Notes under the pieces: model-generated | Database searches by the model: none | What the model saw: the letters and a program-made list of their open reading frames with translations, nothing else | What the model was told of the DNA's origin: nothing | Source: Paenibacillus_G elgii_A | GTDB taxonomy: Bacteria > Bacillota > Bacilli > Paenibacillales > NBRC-103111 | DNA: 64,000 bases | Assembly: GCA_042219835.1 (NCBI GenBank) | Contig: JBHJMN010000021.1 | Coordinates: forward strand, 1-64,000 | Direction: 5' to 3' | Part shown: one piece after another, positions 49,801-58,136 of the stretch | How the letters are laid out: each line of letters starts with the position of its first letter | Numbering within the stretch: the stretch's first letter is position 1 | Made by a program: the position numbers and the translations under genes

Positions 49801-49835
49801 GATCGGTCCCCTTGCTTGGGGATCGATTTTTGCTT
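49801..49835 (+). terminator. Terminator of the LysM-CAP gene
   Basis: GATCGGTCCCC and GGGGATCGATT pair closely, followed by TTTT. Confidence 0.85.
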
Positions 49836-49924
49836 TTATTTTCGAAGAACGGGCAATTCTAAAATTTTCTTTAGAAAATTCCGTATGAAACGATACAGAC
49901 AAATTCCATTGTTTGCTGGTATCA

Positions 49925-50042
49925 TGAAGTCAGGTAGGCAATGATTTCGAATCTGTATATGGGCACTTGGATTCGAAGGAGCTAGTAGTGCAACCGGACC
50001 ATCTTTCCTAGTGATCGCTAGGAAAGGTGGTTTTTGTTTTAT
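49925..50042 (+). ncRNA. Structured leader RNA with intrinsic terminator (class unknown)
   Basis: A possible -10 (TATCAT at about 49920) lies just before it. The leader then has a perfect hairpin (TTCGAATC ... GATTCGAA), a gcac/gtgc pair that spans it, and a strong terminator at 49998-50040 (catctttcctag/ctaggaaaggtgg with TTTTTG). A short ORF follows 30 bases on. The layout is that of a riboswitch or attenuator. It matches no class I can name. Confidence 0.45.
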
Positions 50043-50071
50043 AATCCTTTTCTAACTAGGGGGTATCCTAA

Positions 50072-50248
50072 ATGAAGCAGCCGATAGATTGTCAACTTCT
50101 CATCGAACAATTAGAGATCCCGCTGGAAAAATTCGAAGCGTGGAAAAAAGAGCAGCTTAAACATATGAACAAAGAAATCCATGGCATAACCATGAACGGG
50201 ACGGACGATTATTTTGAAGCTTCACTAAGTCCGTCTTCCGAAATTTGA
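50072..50248 (+). CDS. Small hypothetical protein (58 residues)
   Basis: The frame starts MKQPIDCQLLIEQLEIPLEK, goes on FEAWKKEQLKHMNKEIHGIT, and ends SLSPSSEI. It is helical, charged, and has no signal or span. ATG 50072 follows taggggg with about nine bases of spacing. It lies just after a structured leader with a terminator, so its expression is probably conditional. No family is recognised. Confidence 0.5.
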   Translation: MKQPIDCQLLIEQLEIPLEKFEAWKKEQLKHMNKEIHGITMNGTDDYFEASLSPSSEI

Positions 50249-50588
50249 TTGAGGTCGTTTCCCCCAAGGAGCCAAAAGCCGACCATTTCCCCCCTCTATC
50301 AACAGCAATTTCCCCACCAGCCAGGATCGCCGTTTCCCAAGGACGGGGGCATCCCGGTTCTCCACATCCCCGCACTCGTCGCTCCGGGAGATTTGTCCCA
50401 TCTTGAGGCGTCTCCCGGCGAATCAGACTGGTCGGCCCGCAGCCAACCGATATCACTTTCGCTTCGTACATCTAATTAGGGACCGCGTAAATTATTGACC
50501 CAAGACCGTGTACATACTAACATAGACAAAGGCAAGACGAACGCGGCCACATTACTAAACGTTTTGGACAATATGTAGCCGCTTGTCA
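50249..50588. other. Stretch of unclear content
   Basis: Both strands stay open here (76 codons on plus, following the 58-residue stop in the same frame; 104 on minus), but neither product looks like a protein and neither has a ribosome site. The sequence is Pro/Gly-rich in either reading (for example FPHQPGSPFPKDGG). It may be a decayed gene end. I see no repeat or known RNA in it. Confidence 0.3.
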
Positions 50589-50780
50589 TCACCTGTTTAA
50601 TTGAATATTGCCGTAACTTTTTACAATCGAATTTAAAGCTATGGCAGCATGTCTAAATCCATTACTTACTCCCAAAGCGTACATTTTTCCAGATTCGTCA
50701 ATTCGATTTTTTTCTTCGTTACTCCAAATATGTTCAAGCTTCCGAAAATCTTCAAGCAGCTTATTTAATTCTTCGGCCAA
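50589..50780 (-). CDS. Small hypothetical protein (63 residues)
   Basis: The frame reads LAEELNKLLEDFRKLEHIWS, ... KNRIDESGKMYALGVSNGFRHAAIALNS and ends SIVKSYGNIQLNR (TTG start 50780). It is helical, with a good aaagggg ribosome site about eight bases upstream. AT-rich like its neighbour. The second helix, GFRHAAIALNSIV, is amphipathic. No family is recognised. Confidence 0.5.
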   Translation of the reverse strand: MAEELNKLLEDFRKLEHIWSNEEKNRIDESGKMYALGVSNGFRHAAIALNSIVKSYGNIQLNR

Positions 50781-51017
50781 TACCCTTACCCCCTTTCTGC
50801 TTTAACTCTTGTGGCTCTCTCGTGATTTTGTAAACATTTTGTGTTAAGATTAGGGAAAATTCTCTGCTAGATTACATTGTACTTAATTCTATTCAGTTTC
50901 GATTTATTTTACTTCGCAAATATATTATATGCTTTTAAAAACAAAAAGTCAAACATTATATTTGCCTTATTAAACATTTATTTTTATATATCAGATAACC
51001 ACTTAAGGGGTACAAAT
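50781..51017. other. AT-rich intergenic stretch
   Basis: A 237-base gap between divergent small genes. It is much richer in A+T than the window as a whole. It must hold both promoters, but no clear -10/-35 pair could be singled out, and no known RNA motif is seen. Confidence 0.5.
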
Positions 51018-51224
51018 ATGCCTTTTTCCTATAAACCATTATGGAAATTGCTTGTTGATCAAGAATTAACGAAAACCGAATTTCGGGAAAGCTTGGGCTT
51101 ATCTACCGCAACTCTTGCAAAATTAGGGAAGAACGAGTATGTCTCACTGGAAGTTATCGATAAGATTTGTACGCATTTCGGCGTCCAGCCTAACGATATC
51201 ATGGAGCATAACAAGGATCAATAA
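51018..51224 (+). CDS. Cro/XRE-type helix-turn-helix protein (YozG-like)
   Basis: A 68-residue protein. Almost all of it is one HTH domain: KLLVDQELTKTEFRESLGLSTATLAKLGKNEYVSLEVIDKI... with the recognition helix near STATLAKLGKN, and a tail GVQPNDIMEHN. ATG 51018 has aagggg upstream; the frame is open earlier but only through AT-rich sequence. Single-domain XRE proteins of this length control nearby accessory genes. The target is unknown; the divergent 63-residue gene is the nearest candidate. Confidence 0.8.
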   Translation: MPFSYKPLWKLLVDQELTKTEFRESLGLSTATLAKLGKNEYVSLEVIDKICTHFGVQPNDIMEHNKDQ

Positions 51225-51321
51225 AGCCATCAATGTCACAAAATGCCCCCCGTCTCTGTCTCGTATAATGAGTCAAAATTTAAGGCATCTTTGAAATGCC
51301 GTTCAATGGGAGGCAAGAAGT

Positions 51322-52179
51322 ATGAAAATATTGGTCGCCGGAGCAACCGGTGTCATCGGGCGTTCGCTGCTGCCGATTCTGGTACGGGAAGGCCATGAAG
51401 TGATTGGCATGACGCGTAATGAAGCCTCGAAAAGCCTCATTTCGAAACTGGGGGCGTCCCCTCTGGTTGCGGATGCTTTAGACCGGGAGTCTGTGATTCA
51501 TGCACTTCAGGAGGTTCGTCCGGAAGTTGTCATCCATCAACTCACTTCTTTAAGCAATTTCAACTTTGAAGACAATAACCGAATCCGAACGATCGGGACC
51601 CGCAATCTGGTTGACGCCTCGCAAGCGGTCGGGGTGAAACGCATGATCGCGCAAAGCATATCGTGGACCTACGAACCGGGAGATCACCCGGCCAAGGAAG
51701 AGGAATCTTTGGATTTGGAAGCACCGCAGCCGCGAAAAACGACGGTTGACGGCGTGCTTGCTCTGGAGCAAGCGGCCGCCGAAATGCCGGAATACGTCAT
51801 TCTGCGATACGGTATGCTCTATGGGCCAGGAACTTGGTTCGACCGCAACGGGCTGATGGCCGAGAAGGTGCGGCACAAGGAGCTGAAGGCGACGGAAGGA
51901 GTAACTTCCTTTCTGCATGTCGAAGATGCGGCGCAGGTAGCGGTTGCCGCGCTGGAATGGCCGACCGGGCCGGTGAACGTCGTCGACGACGAACCGGCCC
52001 CTGGAACGGAGTGGCTGCCTTTCTATGCCGCAGCAATCGGCGCGCCCGCACCTGAGATTCAAGAAGGCAGCAGCCGCGGCGAACGCGGGGCAGCCAATGT
52101 CAAGGCGCGTAAAGACTACGGCTGGAAGCCGCTTTATCCGACTTGGCGCGAAGGCTTCCCGGCGAGCTTGCAAACGTAG
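51322..52179 (+). CDS. NAD-dependent epimerase/dehydratase family protein
   Basis: A 285-residue extended-SDR protein. N-terminal VAGATGVIGRSLLPIL is the nucleotide fold; SISWTYEPGDHP and YGMLYGPGTWFDRNGL match the atypical extended SDR group; the usual YxxxK is not clear, as expected for that group. The substrate is unknown. The gene has gggagg upstream, stands alone, and ends in a hairpin shared with htpG. Confidence 0.82.
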   Translation: MKILVAGATGVIGRSLLPILVREGHEVIGMTRNEASKSLISKLGASPLVADALDRESVIHALQEVRPEVVIHQLTSLSNFNFEDNNRIRTIGTRNLVDASQAVGVKRMIAQSISWTYEPGDHPAKEEESLDLEAPQPRKTTVDGVLALEQAAAEMPEYVILRYGMLYGPGTWFDRNGLMAEKVRHKELKATEGVTSFLHVEDAAQVAVAALEWPTGPVNVVDDEPAPGTEWLPFYAAAIGAPAPEIQEGSSRGERGAANVKARKDYGWKPLYPTWREGFPASLQT

Positions 52180-52182
52180 ATG

Positions 52183-52220
52183 AAAAAGGGCTGTCGGGAT
52201 GATTCCCCGACAGCCCTTTA
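52183..52220. terminator. Bidirectional terminator
   Basis: aagggctgtcggg and cccgacagccctt pair with A/T-rich flanks on both sides. It serves the epimerase gene (plus) and htpG (minus). Confidence 0.85.
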
Positions 52221-52263
52221 CGCCGTTTTTATGACCCCTTGCAGGGTCGCGTGTCAGTCTGTA

Positions 52264-54144
52264 TTACACCATAATTTTGCAAATATCGTTCGTAAACTCG
52301 ACCGGATCTTGAATCGGCAGTCCTTCGATCAACAGCGCTTGGTTGTACAAGAGTGCCGTATACAGATTCAGCTTCTCTTTATCCTGCTCATACGCCGTCT
52401 GCAGCGATTGGAATACCTCATGATGGATATTGATTTCCAGCACCTTTTCCGCCTTGACACTCGGGTTATTCGGCATGGCGTTCAATATTTTCTCCATCTC
52501 GATACTGACATCACCCTCCGTAGTCAGACATACGGGGTGAGACTTCAACCGCTTCGAGGCTCTGACGTTGGATACTTTGCCTTCCAGCAGACTCTTCATG
52601 TGCTCGAACAGCTCTTTGTGGTCGTTTTTGTCGGCATCGTCGTTGTCCTTGTTGTCCTCCGCTTCAATGCCCAGATCGCCGCTGGAGATGGACTTGAATT
52701 CCTTGTCCTTGTAGTTCATCAGCATCTTAACGGCGAACTCGTCGATATCGTCGGTGAAGTACAAGATTTCGTAGCCCTTCTCGGCGACGAGCTCGGTCTG
52801 CGGAAGCTTCTCGATTCGTTCGTTCGACGGTCCGGAAGCATAGTAAATATACTTCTGGTCCTCCGGCATTCTTGATACATACTCTTCCAGTGTAACCAGC
52901 TTCTTCTCCTTGGAGGAGTAGAACATGACCAGATCCTGCAGCACCTCTTTATGGCTGCCGTAATCGCTGTAGACCCCGAATTTCAGCTGTCTGCCGAACG
53001 ATTTGTAGAACTGCTCGTACTTCTCTCTTTCATCCTTAAGCAAGCTTAGCAGTTGGCTTTTGATTTTGCTTTCGATATTTTTGGCGATCAGCTTCAATTG
53101 GCGGTCGTGCTGCAGCATTTCTCTGGAAATGTTGAGCGACAGGCTCTCCGAATCGACCATCCCTTTGACGAAGCTGAAATAGTCCGGCAGCAGATCGGAG
53201 CATCTGTTCATGATCAGCACGCCGTTGGAATACAGCTCCAGCCCTTTCTCGTATTCCTTCGTGTAGTAGTCGAAAGGAATATTTTCCGGGATAAACAAGA
53301 TCGCCTGGTAAACCACGGCCCCGTCGGCGCTGATATGGATATGCTTGATCGGCTTGTCGAAGCCGTAATGCTTCTCTACGTAGAACTTCTCGTAATCCTC
53401 AGCAGTCAGCTCGCTTTTGTTTTTTCTCCAGATCGGGACCATGCTGTTCATGCGCTCTTCTTCCACATAGTCCTCAAATTCATTGTCGCTGCCTTCCTTC
53501 AAGCGTTTACCGGGAACGTCCATCTTGATCGGATAACGAATGAAGTCGGAATATTTCTTGATGATCGCTTTCAGACGGTATACTTCCAAAAACTCGTCGT
53601 AGCTCTCGTCCTCGGTATTCGCTTTGATCTTCAATACGATTTCCGTGCCGACTGTTTCTTTGTCGCAAGGTTCAATGGTATAGCCATCCGCGCCTGTCGA
53701 TTCCCACTTGTACGCGCTGTCGCTGCCCAAAGCTTTGCTGACGACCGTCACCACATCGGCGACCATAAAGGCCGAATAAAAGCCGACGCCGAATTGGCCA
53801 ATGATATCGTGCCCGTCCTTGAGTTCGTTTTCCTTCTTGAAAGCGAGCGAGCCGCTCTTGGCGATAACGCCGAGGTTCGTCTCCAGCTCTTCCTTGGTCA
53901 TCCCGATCCCGGTATCGAGGAGCGTCAGCGTTCTGCTGTCTTTGTCCGGAATCACTTTAATATAGTAGCTGTCTTTGTCGAAAACCAGCTTATCGTCGGT
54001 TAACGCTTTGTAGTAGATCTTGTCGATGGCATCGCTGGCGTTCGATATCAATTCTCGAAGGAAGATTTCTTTTTGCGTGTAAATCGAATTGATCATCATT
54101 TCCAATAGTCGCTTGGATTCGGCTTGAAACTGCTTCTTTTCCAT
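52264..54144 (-). CDS. htpG: Molecular chaperone HtpG (Hsp90)
   Basis: A 626-residue protein of normal length. The N-terminal GHKL ATPase has LRELISNASDAIDKIYY, DTGIGMT and GQFGVGFYSAFMVAD; the middle and dimer domains follow with typical Hsp90 sequence (NISREMLQ). It folds client proteins as an ATP-driven dimer. ATG 54144 follows aaaaaaggagag. A CIRCE element lies about 60-85 bases upstream, so HrcA probably represses it, unlike B. subtilis, where htpG is known as a class III gene. Confidence 0.96.
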   Translation of the reverse strand: MEKKQFQAESKRLLEMMINSIYTQKEIFLRELISNASDAIDKIYYKALTDDKLVFDKDSYYIKVIPDKDSRTLTLLDTGIGMTKEELETNLGVIAKSGSLAFKKENELKDGHDIIGQFGVGFYSAFMVADVVTVVSKALGSDSAYKWESTGADGYTIEPCDKETVGTEIVLKIKANTEDESYDEFLEVYRLKAIIKKYSDFIRYPIKMDVPGKRLKEGSDNEFEDYVEEERMNSMVPIWRKNKSELTAEDYEKFYVEKHYGFDKPIKHIHISADGAVVYQAILFIPENIPFDYYTKEYEKGLELYSNGVLIMNRCSDLLPDYFSFVKGMVDSESLSLNISREMLQHDRQLKLIAKNIESKIKSQLLSLLKDEREKYEQFYKSFGRQLKFGVYSDYGSHKEVLQDLVMFYSSKEKKLVTLEEYVSRMPEDQKYIYYASGPSNERIEKLPQTELVAEKGYEILYFTDDIDEFAVKMLMNYKDKEFKSISSGDLGIEAEDNKDNDDADKNDHKELFEHMKSLLEGKVSNVRASKRLKSHPVCLTTEGDVSIEMEKILNAMPNNPSVKAEKVLEINIHHEVFQSLQTAYEQDKEKLNLYTALLYNQALLIEGLPIQDPVEFTNDICKIMV

Positions 54145-54201
54145 TCGAAATCTCTCCTTTTTTACAATAAAAGGTGGCTATGGTTGCAAACGACCACGTT
54201 G

Positions 54202-54228
54202 TTAGCACTCTCTATCTTTGAGTGCCAC
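54202..54228 (-). promoter_or_regulatory. CIRCE element (HrcA operator) before htpG
   Basis: TTAGCACTC at 54202-54210, nine bases, then GAGTGCCAC at 54220-54228. Two end positions of the second arm differ from the perfect TTAGCACTC-N9-GAGTGCTAA. Spacing is exact. Confidence 0.9.
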
Positions 54229-54273
54229 TACCTATTTTTTATAACATTCCTCCTTTTTATTGTCAACCCAAAA

Positions 54274-54300
54274 GAAAAAACGCTCGGAAGCCCAAGCGTC
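54274..54300 (-). terminator. Terminator after the YbaK-family gene
   Basis: On the minus strand acgct-tgggcttccg-agcgt is followed by TTTTT. Confidence 0.75.
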
Positions 54301-54308
54301 TAGCATGT

Positions 54309-54794
54309 TTATTCCTTTTTGACAGATGTGACTTGCCCGTGCGTCATGGCGGCCAGCTCATCAGGCGTCAGCTCGAATACGGCTTTCGGGTGTCCTGCCG
54401 CCGCCCATAAAGTCGGGTATTGAAACAGGTCCTCGTCGATTATCGTCAGGATCGGCTCCGGATGTCCGATTGGCGCCACGCCCCCGATGACAAAGCCCGT
54501 ATGCTCCCGCACGAAATCCGCATCGGCCTTGACAAGCTTGTCGTTCATCCGGCTGGAGATGAGCTTCTCATCGACGCGGTTAACGCCGCTGGCGACAACC
54601 AAAAGCGGCTTATTCGACGGCTTGAGCCGGAAAACGATCGATTTTGCTATTTGCGCCACCTCACAGCCTATGGCGTCTGCCGCTTCCTGTGCGGTTCGCG
54701 TGCTGTCCGGCAATTCCATAACCCGGTTCGGATATCCCAAGCCCGACAATGTGTCCTGTACGCGCTGCGCGCTTTCCTTTAACTGGCTGCTCAA
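54309..54794 (-). CDS. YbaK/EbsC-family aminoacyl-tRNA deacylase
   Basis: A 161-residue protein. Family pattern: SQLKESAQRVQDTLSGLG, TRTAQEAADAIGCEVAQIAK (the Lys after it is IVFRLK), GFVIGGVAPIGHPEP and DEDLFQYPTLWAAAGHPKAVF. These enzymes remove mischarged amino acids from tRNA, such as Cys or Ala on tRNA-Pro. The exact specificity is not clear. The start has a fair ribosome site and the gene is a single unit with its own terminator. Confidence 0.88.
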   Translation of the reverse strand: MSSQLKESAQRVQDTLSGLGYPNRVMELPDSTRTAQEAADAIGCEVAQIAKSIVFRLKPSNKPLLVVASGVNRVDEKLISSRMNDKLVKADADFVREHTGFVIGGVAPIGHPEPILTIIDEDLFQYPTLWAAAGHPKAVFELTPDELAAMTHGQVTSVKKE

Positions 54795-54846
54795 AACGAT
54801 TCCCTCCGATAGTTCGAGACTGGATACAGGATGTCCGGCCTATTTT

Positions 54847-56379
54847 TTAGTCCTTGACAAGGTCCAGCAGGATGCCGTTAATCCCGTTCAGGAAGGCATT
54901 CGCGCTGGCCTTGATAATGTCCGTGTCCATCGCGCGTCCGGAGTAGATTTTGCCTTGATGCTCGACACGGATGTTGACCCGGCCGACGGCCTCCATGCCT
55001 CGGGACAAGCTGTTGATTTTATAATCCTTTAGTTCAATATCCAGCCCGACCAAGGTTTTGATTGCGCTGTACAGGGCATCGATCGGACCGTCCCCCACGG
55101 CGCTCCCTTTCATCGACTCGGAGCCCTTATTCAATTGGATAGTAGCCGTCGGGTGCAAATCGTTGCTCACTACCTGGAAGGACTCCAGCTCATATAATTG
55201 CTTGCTGCTCTGCTCGACGGTCCGGTGATTCGTTACGAGATAGAATACGTCGTGATCGTAAACTTCTTTCTTCGCGTCGGCCAAGGTAAGGAACTTCGCA
55301 AACAGCTCCTCGAAATCTTTAGCATCGCTCGTATCGAAGCCCATTTTCTCGACGGCGTTCTTGAAGGCGTGCCGTCCGGAACGGGCGGTCAGGATCAGCT
55401 CCATGCTGTCCGCACCGACCTCTTCGGGCGACATGATTTCATATACCTGCTTGTCTTTCAGCAGGCCGTCCTGATGGATACCGGAGGAGTGCGCGAAGGC
55501 GTTCTCGCCGGTAATCGCTTTGTTAACCTGTACGTCGAGCCCCGTCAAATAGCTAACCAGCCTGGAGGTTCTGTGCAGCTCCGAGGTATTAATATTGGTG
55601 TAGCCGTTGAAGTAGTTCTCCCTGACCTTCAGCCCCATCACGACTTCCTCCAGCGAAGCGTTGCCCGCCCGCTCGCCTAACCCGTTAATGGTGCACTCGA
55701 CTTTTTCCGCTCCATTCTTGATCGCGCTCAGCGTGTTGGCCGTTGCCAGCCCAAGGTCGTTGTGGCAATGGACACTAAGGATCACACGGTCGTCCAAATT
55801 TTTGAGCCGTTCGTTGATTTTGCGGATCAGTTCGCCGAATTCCTCCGGAACGGCATAGCCCACCGTATCGGGCACGTTAATCATGGTCGCTCCGGCTTTC
55901 ACGACGGCCTCGATCGTTTCCCACAGGTATTCAAAATCCGACCTCGATGCGTCTTCCGTGGAATACTGCACTTGCGGAAGCAGCGTCTTGGCATATTTAA
56001 CCGCGTCTACCCCCATTTGCAGGACCGCTTCCTTGGAACGGTTGAACTTCTTCTCCACATGGATGTTCGAGGTGCCGAGCACAATATGAATGAGCGGGTT
56101 CTGTGCCACCTTAATGCTTTCATAGACCGCGTCGATGTCACTTTTGACCGCCCGGGCCAAGGCTGTAATCGAGACGCTGTTGCCTACGCTGCGGGCAATT
56201 TCTTGGACCGCTTGGAAATCCCCCGCGGACGAGGCGGGAAAGCCCGCTTCGATAATATCTACATTCAGCCTCTTTAACTGCTGGGCGATCTCTATTTTTT
56301 GTTGAAGATTCAGCTTCGCCCCCGGAACTTGCTCGCCGTCGCGCAGCGTAGTATCAAACACCATAATTTTACGTTTCAT
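54847..56379 (-). CDS. leuA: 2-Isopropylmalate synthase
   Basis: A 510-residue enzyme. The HMGL-like barrel has DTTLRDGEQVPG, the metal ligands in HCHNDLGLATANT, and SGIHQDG; the C-terminal LeuA regulatory domain (about 390-510) follows. It joins acetyl-CoA and 2-ketoisovalerate in the first step of leucine synthesis. A T-box with a CTC (Leu) specifier lies directly upstream, so it is induced when leucyl-tRNA is uncharged. No leuB, leuC or leuD follows; the downstream gene is a tRNA deacylase. A second leu locus should exist elsewhere. Confidence 0.95.
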   Translation of the reverse strand: MKRKIMVFDTTLRDGEQVPGAKLNLQQKIEIAQQLKRLNVDIIEAGFPASSAGDFQAVQEIARSVGNSVSITALARAVKSDIDAVYESIKVAQNPLIHIVLGTSNIHVEKKFNRSKEAVLQMGVDAVKYAKTLLPQVQYSTEDASRSDFEYLWETIEAVVKAGATMINVPDTVGYAVPEEFGELIRKINERLKNLDDRVILSVHCHNDLGLATANTLSAIKNGAEKVECTINGLGERAGNASLEEVVMGLKVRENYFNGYTNINTSELHRTSRLVSYLTGLDVQVNKAITGENAFAHSSGIHQDGLLKDKQVYEIMSPEEVGADSMELILTARSGRHAFKNAVEKMGFDTSDAKDFEELFAKFLTLADAKKEVYDHDVFYLVTNHRTVEQSSKQLYELESFQVVSNDLHPTATIQLNKGSESMKGSAVGDGPIDALYSAIKTLVGLDIELKDYKINSLSRGMEAVGRVNIRVEHQGKIYSGRAMDTDIIKASANAFLNGINGILLDLVKD

Positions 56380-56454
56380 CCTCTATTCCTCCCAAAATCG
56401 CATTTTTCGATATCTACAATATCTATATGTGAAGCGGGGCTGATTAAACCCGGG

Positions 56455-56715
56455 ATTTAATCAAAAAAACCCCGTCTCTATGTATAGAGACGAGGTTGAA
56501 CCCGCGGTACCACTCTAATTCATTTCCTGAAGAAATGATCTCAATTCGATGGCCATCACCATCTATCCCTGTAACGGTGGAACTCCGGCTTACCCTACAT
56601 GTCTCAGGCAGCTGTTCATAGACGAGTTCGAAATGAACGACGTTACCGTTTCGCACCAACCAACGGCTCTCTGAAAAGTCATTGCACTTCTACTATTTCT
56701 AATCCTCACATTTGA
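56455..56715 (-). ncRNA. T-box leader for leuA (leucine)
   Basis: On the minus strand: a stem I region with gaaCTCgtc, giving a CTC Leu specifier (56624-56626), a conserved agagtggtaccgcgg T-box block (56502-56517), and a terminator (cctcgtctctat/atagagacgggg plus T run, about 56463-56497). Standard layout for an antitermination leader. Confidence 0.92.
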
Positions 56716-56763
56716 ATATGGAATTATTAGTAATTATAGGGGATTCGGATTGATTTGTCAAAC

Positions 56764-57288
56764 CTATTCTGCACCGCTTGCGTCCGCAAGAAATTGCTCG
56801 GCGCTTCGGACCTTGCCGATTCTCGGGAAAATGTAGTTGCAGGAAGCTTCATGCTCCTCCTTGCTGAAGGTCTTCATCGCATCTGTGATGAAAATTTGAT
56901 GATAGCCGAACTGGAATGCTTCCCTCGCCGTGCTTTCCACCCCGATATTGGTGGCGATTCCGCACAAGACGATCGTATCGATCCCTCTCCGGCGAAGCTG
57001 CAGATCCAGATCCGTACCGAAAAAAGCGCCCCACTGCCGTTTCGTGACCACATAATCGTCCGGGCGGACGACCAGCTCCGGGACGAATTCGGCCCAGCCG
57101 TCAGGAGGCTGAACGACCGGAACCGGCTGATCCGTTGCTGGCTTTAACCTGTCTACCCCGTCGTGGAAATCGACATTGACGAACGCGATAAACCCTTCTC
57201 TTTGACGGAACAGCCGGACAAGCCCTCGCGCTTGCACCAAGCCTTGCGGCGAACTCAAGCACGCGTCAGGGGTCATTAGTTTCAGCAT
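56764..57288 (-). CDS. Isochorismatase-family hydrolase lacking its N-terminal catalytic part
   Basis: A 174-residue protein. The C-terminal half is a normal cysteine hydrolase: WGAFFGTDLDLQLRRRGIDT, CGIATNIGVESTAREAFQFG (Cys) and FITDAMKTFS; VTKRQW carries the Lys. The opening, MLKLMTPDACLSSPQGLVQA, lacks the ALLVIDMQ-type strand with the catalytic Asp. Its first residues (MLKL) match the usual start, so an in-frame deletion of about 30 codons is the likely cause. ATG 57288 has only a weak site. Probably inactive. Confidence 0.65.
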   Translation of the reverse strand: MLKLMTPDACLSSPQGLVQARGLVRLFRQREGFIAFVNVDFHDGVDRLKPATDQPVPVVQPPDGWAEFVPELVVRPDDYVVTKRQWGAFFGTDLDLQLRRRGIDTIVLCGIATNIGVESTAREAFQFGYHQIFITDAMKTFSKEEHEASCNYIFPRIGKVRSAEQFLADASGAE

Positions 57289-57342
57289 TGCCGTTCATAT
57301 CGCAGCGCTGGCTGTTCTGCCTGGCGCATCGCTTTCGCCGAA

Positions 57343-58014
57343 TTATCCGTTAACGACTCCTAAGACGAATCCATCGTACCCCTTACTGCCTACGGTCTGA
57401 ATCGCCGTAGCGGATATCCGGGCTTCTTGCGTCAACAGGTCATAAAACTCCCTGACTCCATTGACACGGGGATCTGTGCTGGCTTCGTTAATAATCTCGC
57501 CGCCGCGGATGACATTGTCCCCAACAATGATTGTCCCGGGGCGGGAAAAGCGAAGCGCCCATTTCAAATATCCGGGGTTATTCGGCTTATCCGCGTCAAT
57601 AAATATGAGATCAAAAGGCGCGGCTCCTTCCTCTTCCAGCTTAGCCAACTGCTCAAGCGCGTCCCCTACCCGGATTTCCACAACTCCTTCCACCTCAGCA
57701 AGGGTTACATTCGCCTGCGCTACCTCCGCATGCCTCGGATCGAGCTCCAGGGTAACGAGACGTCCGTCTGCCGGGAGCGCCCTTGCCATCCAAATGGTGC
57801 TATAGCCTCCCAAAGTCCCGATTTCCAAAATTCGCTTGGCGTTTTGCATCCGGACAAATAATTGCAGCAGCTTTCCTTGGGCTGCAGATACGTCATACGG
57901 CGGCAGGCCCGCTTGCCGATTTGCGGACAAAGCCTGCTCCAGCACGGTGTCGTGAGGGATGAGTTTCTCCGTTATATACTGATCGACCTGGCTCCACATC
58001 TCCAATGCGTTCAT
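57343..58014 (-). CDS. O-methyltransferase (COMT type)
   Basis: A 223-residue SAM-dependent enzyme. SAM-binding LEIGTLGGYSTIWMA and LELDPRHAEVA are visible, as are the metal-binding Asp in LIFIDADKPNN and its partner in IIVGDNVIRGG. It methylates catechol-like hydroxyls. It is divergent from a LysR regulator over a 122-base gap, which suggests direct control. It lies upstream of the isochorismatase relic on the same strand. Substrate unknown. Confidence 0.88.
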   Translation of the reverse strand: MNALEMWSQVDQYITEKLIPHDTVLEQALSANRQAGLPPYDVSAAQGKLLQLFVRMQNAKRILEIGTLGGYSTIWMARALPADGRLVTLELDPRHAEVAQANVTLAEVEGVVEIRVGDALEQLAKLEEEGAAPFDLIFIDADKPNNPGYLKWALRFSRPGTIIVGDNVIRGGEIINEASTDPRVNGVREFYDLLTQEARISATAIQTVGSKGYDGFVLGVVNG

Positions 58015-58136
58015 GTTATCCCATCTCCTTGTTTTGATTTAACTTCAACATTGATTTTAATTGATTTAGAACCATAAATATAATATATTGTTTAAATCGT
58101 TCCATATATTTTGTATATAGAATAAGGAGACTTGCC
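58015..58136. promoter_or_regulatory. Shared promoter region of the O-methyltransferase and LysR genes
   Basis: A 122-base AT-rich gap between divergent genes, holding both promoters. The usual LysR target (T-N11-A in a dyad) may lie in attgattttaattgatttagaacc, but it is not certain. It is the place to look for the operator. Confidence 0.4.

Noticed and set aside
50157..50471. A 104-codon minus-strand ORF
   Set aside because: No ribosome site, odd composition, and it overlaps the better-supported 58-residue gene; kept only as unclear content.
56444..56659. A 71-codon minus-strand ORF
   Set aside because: It is the leuA T-box leader; the T-box block and terminator account for it.
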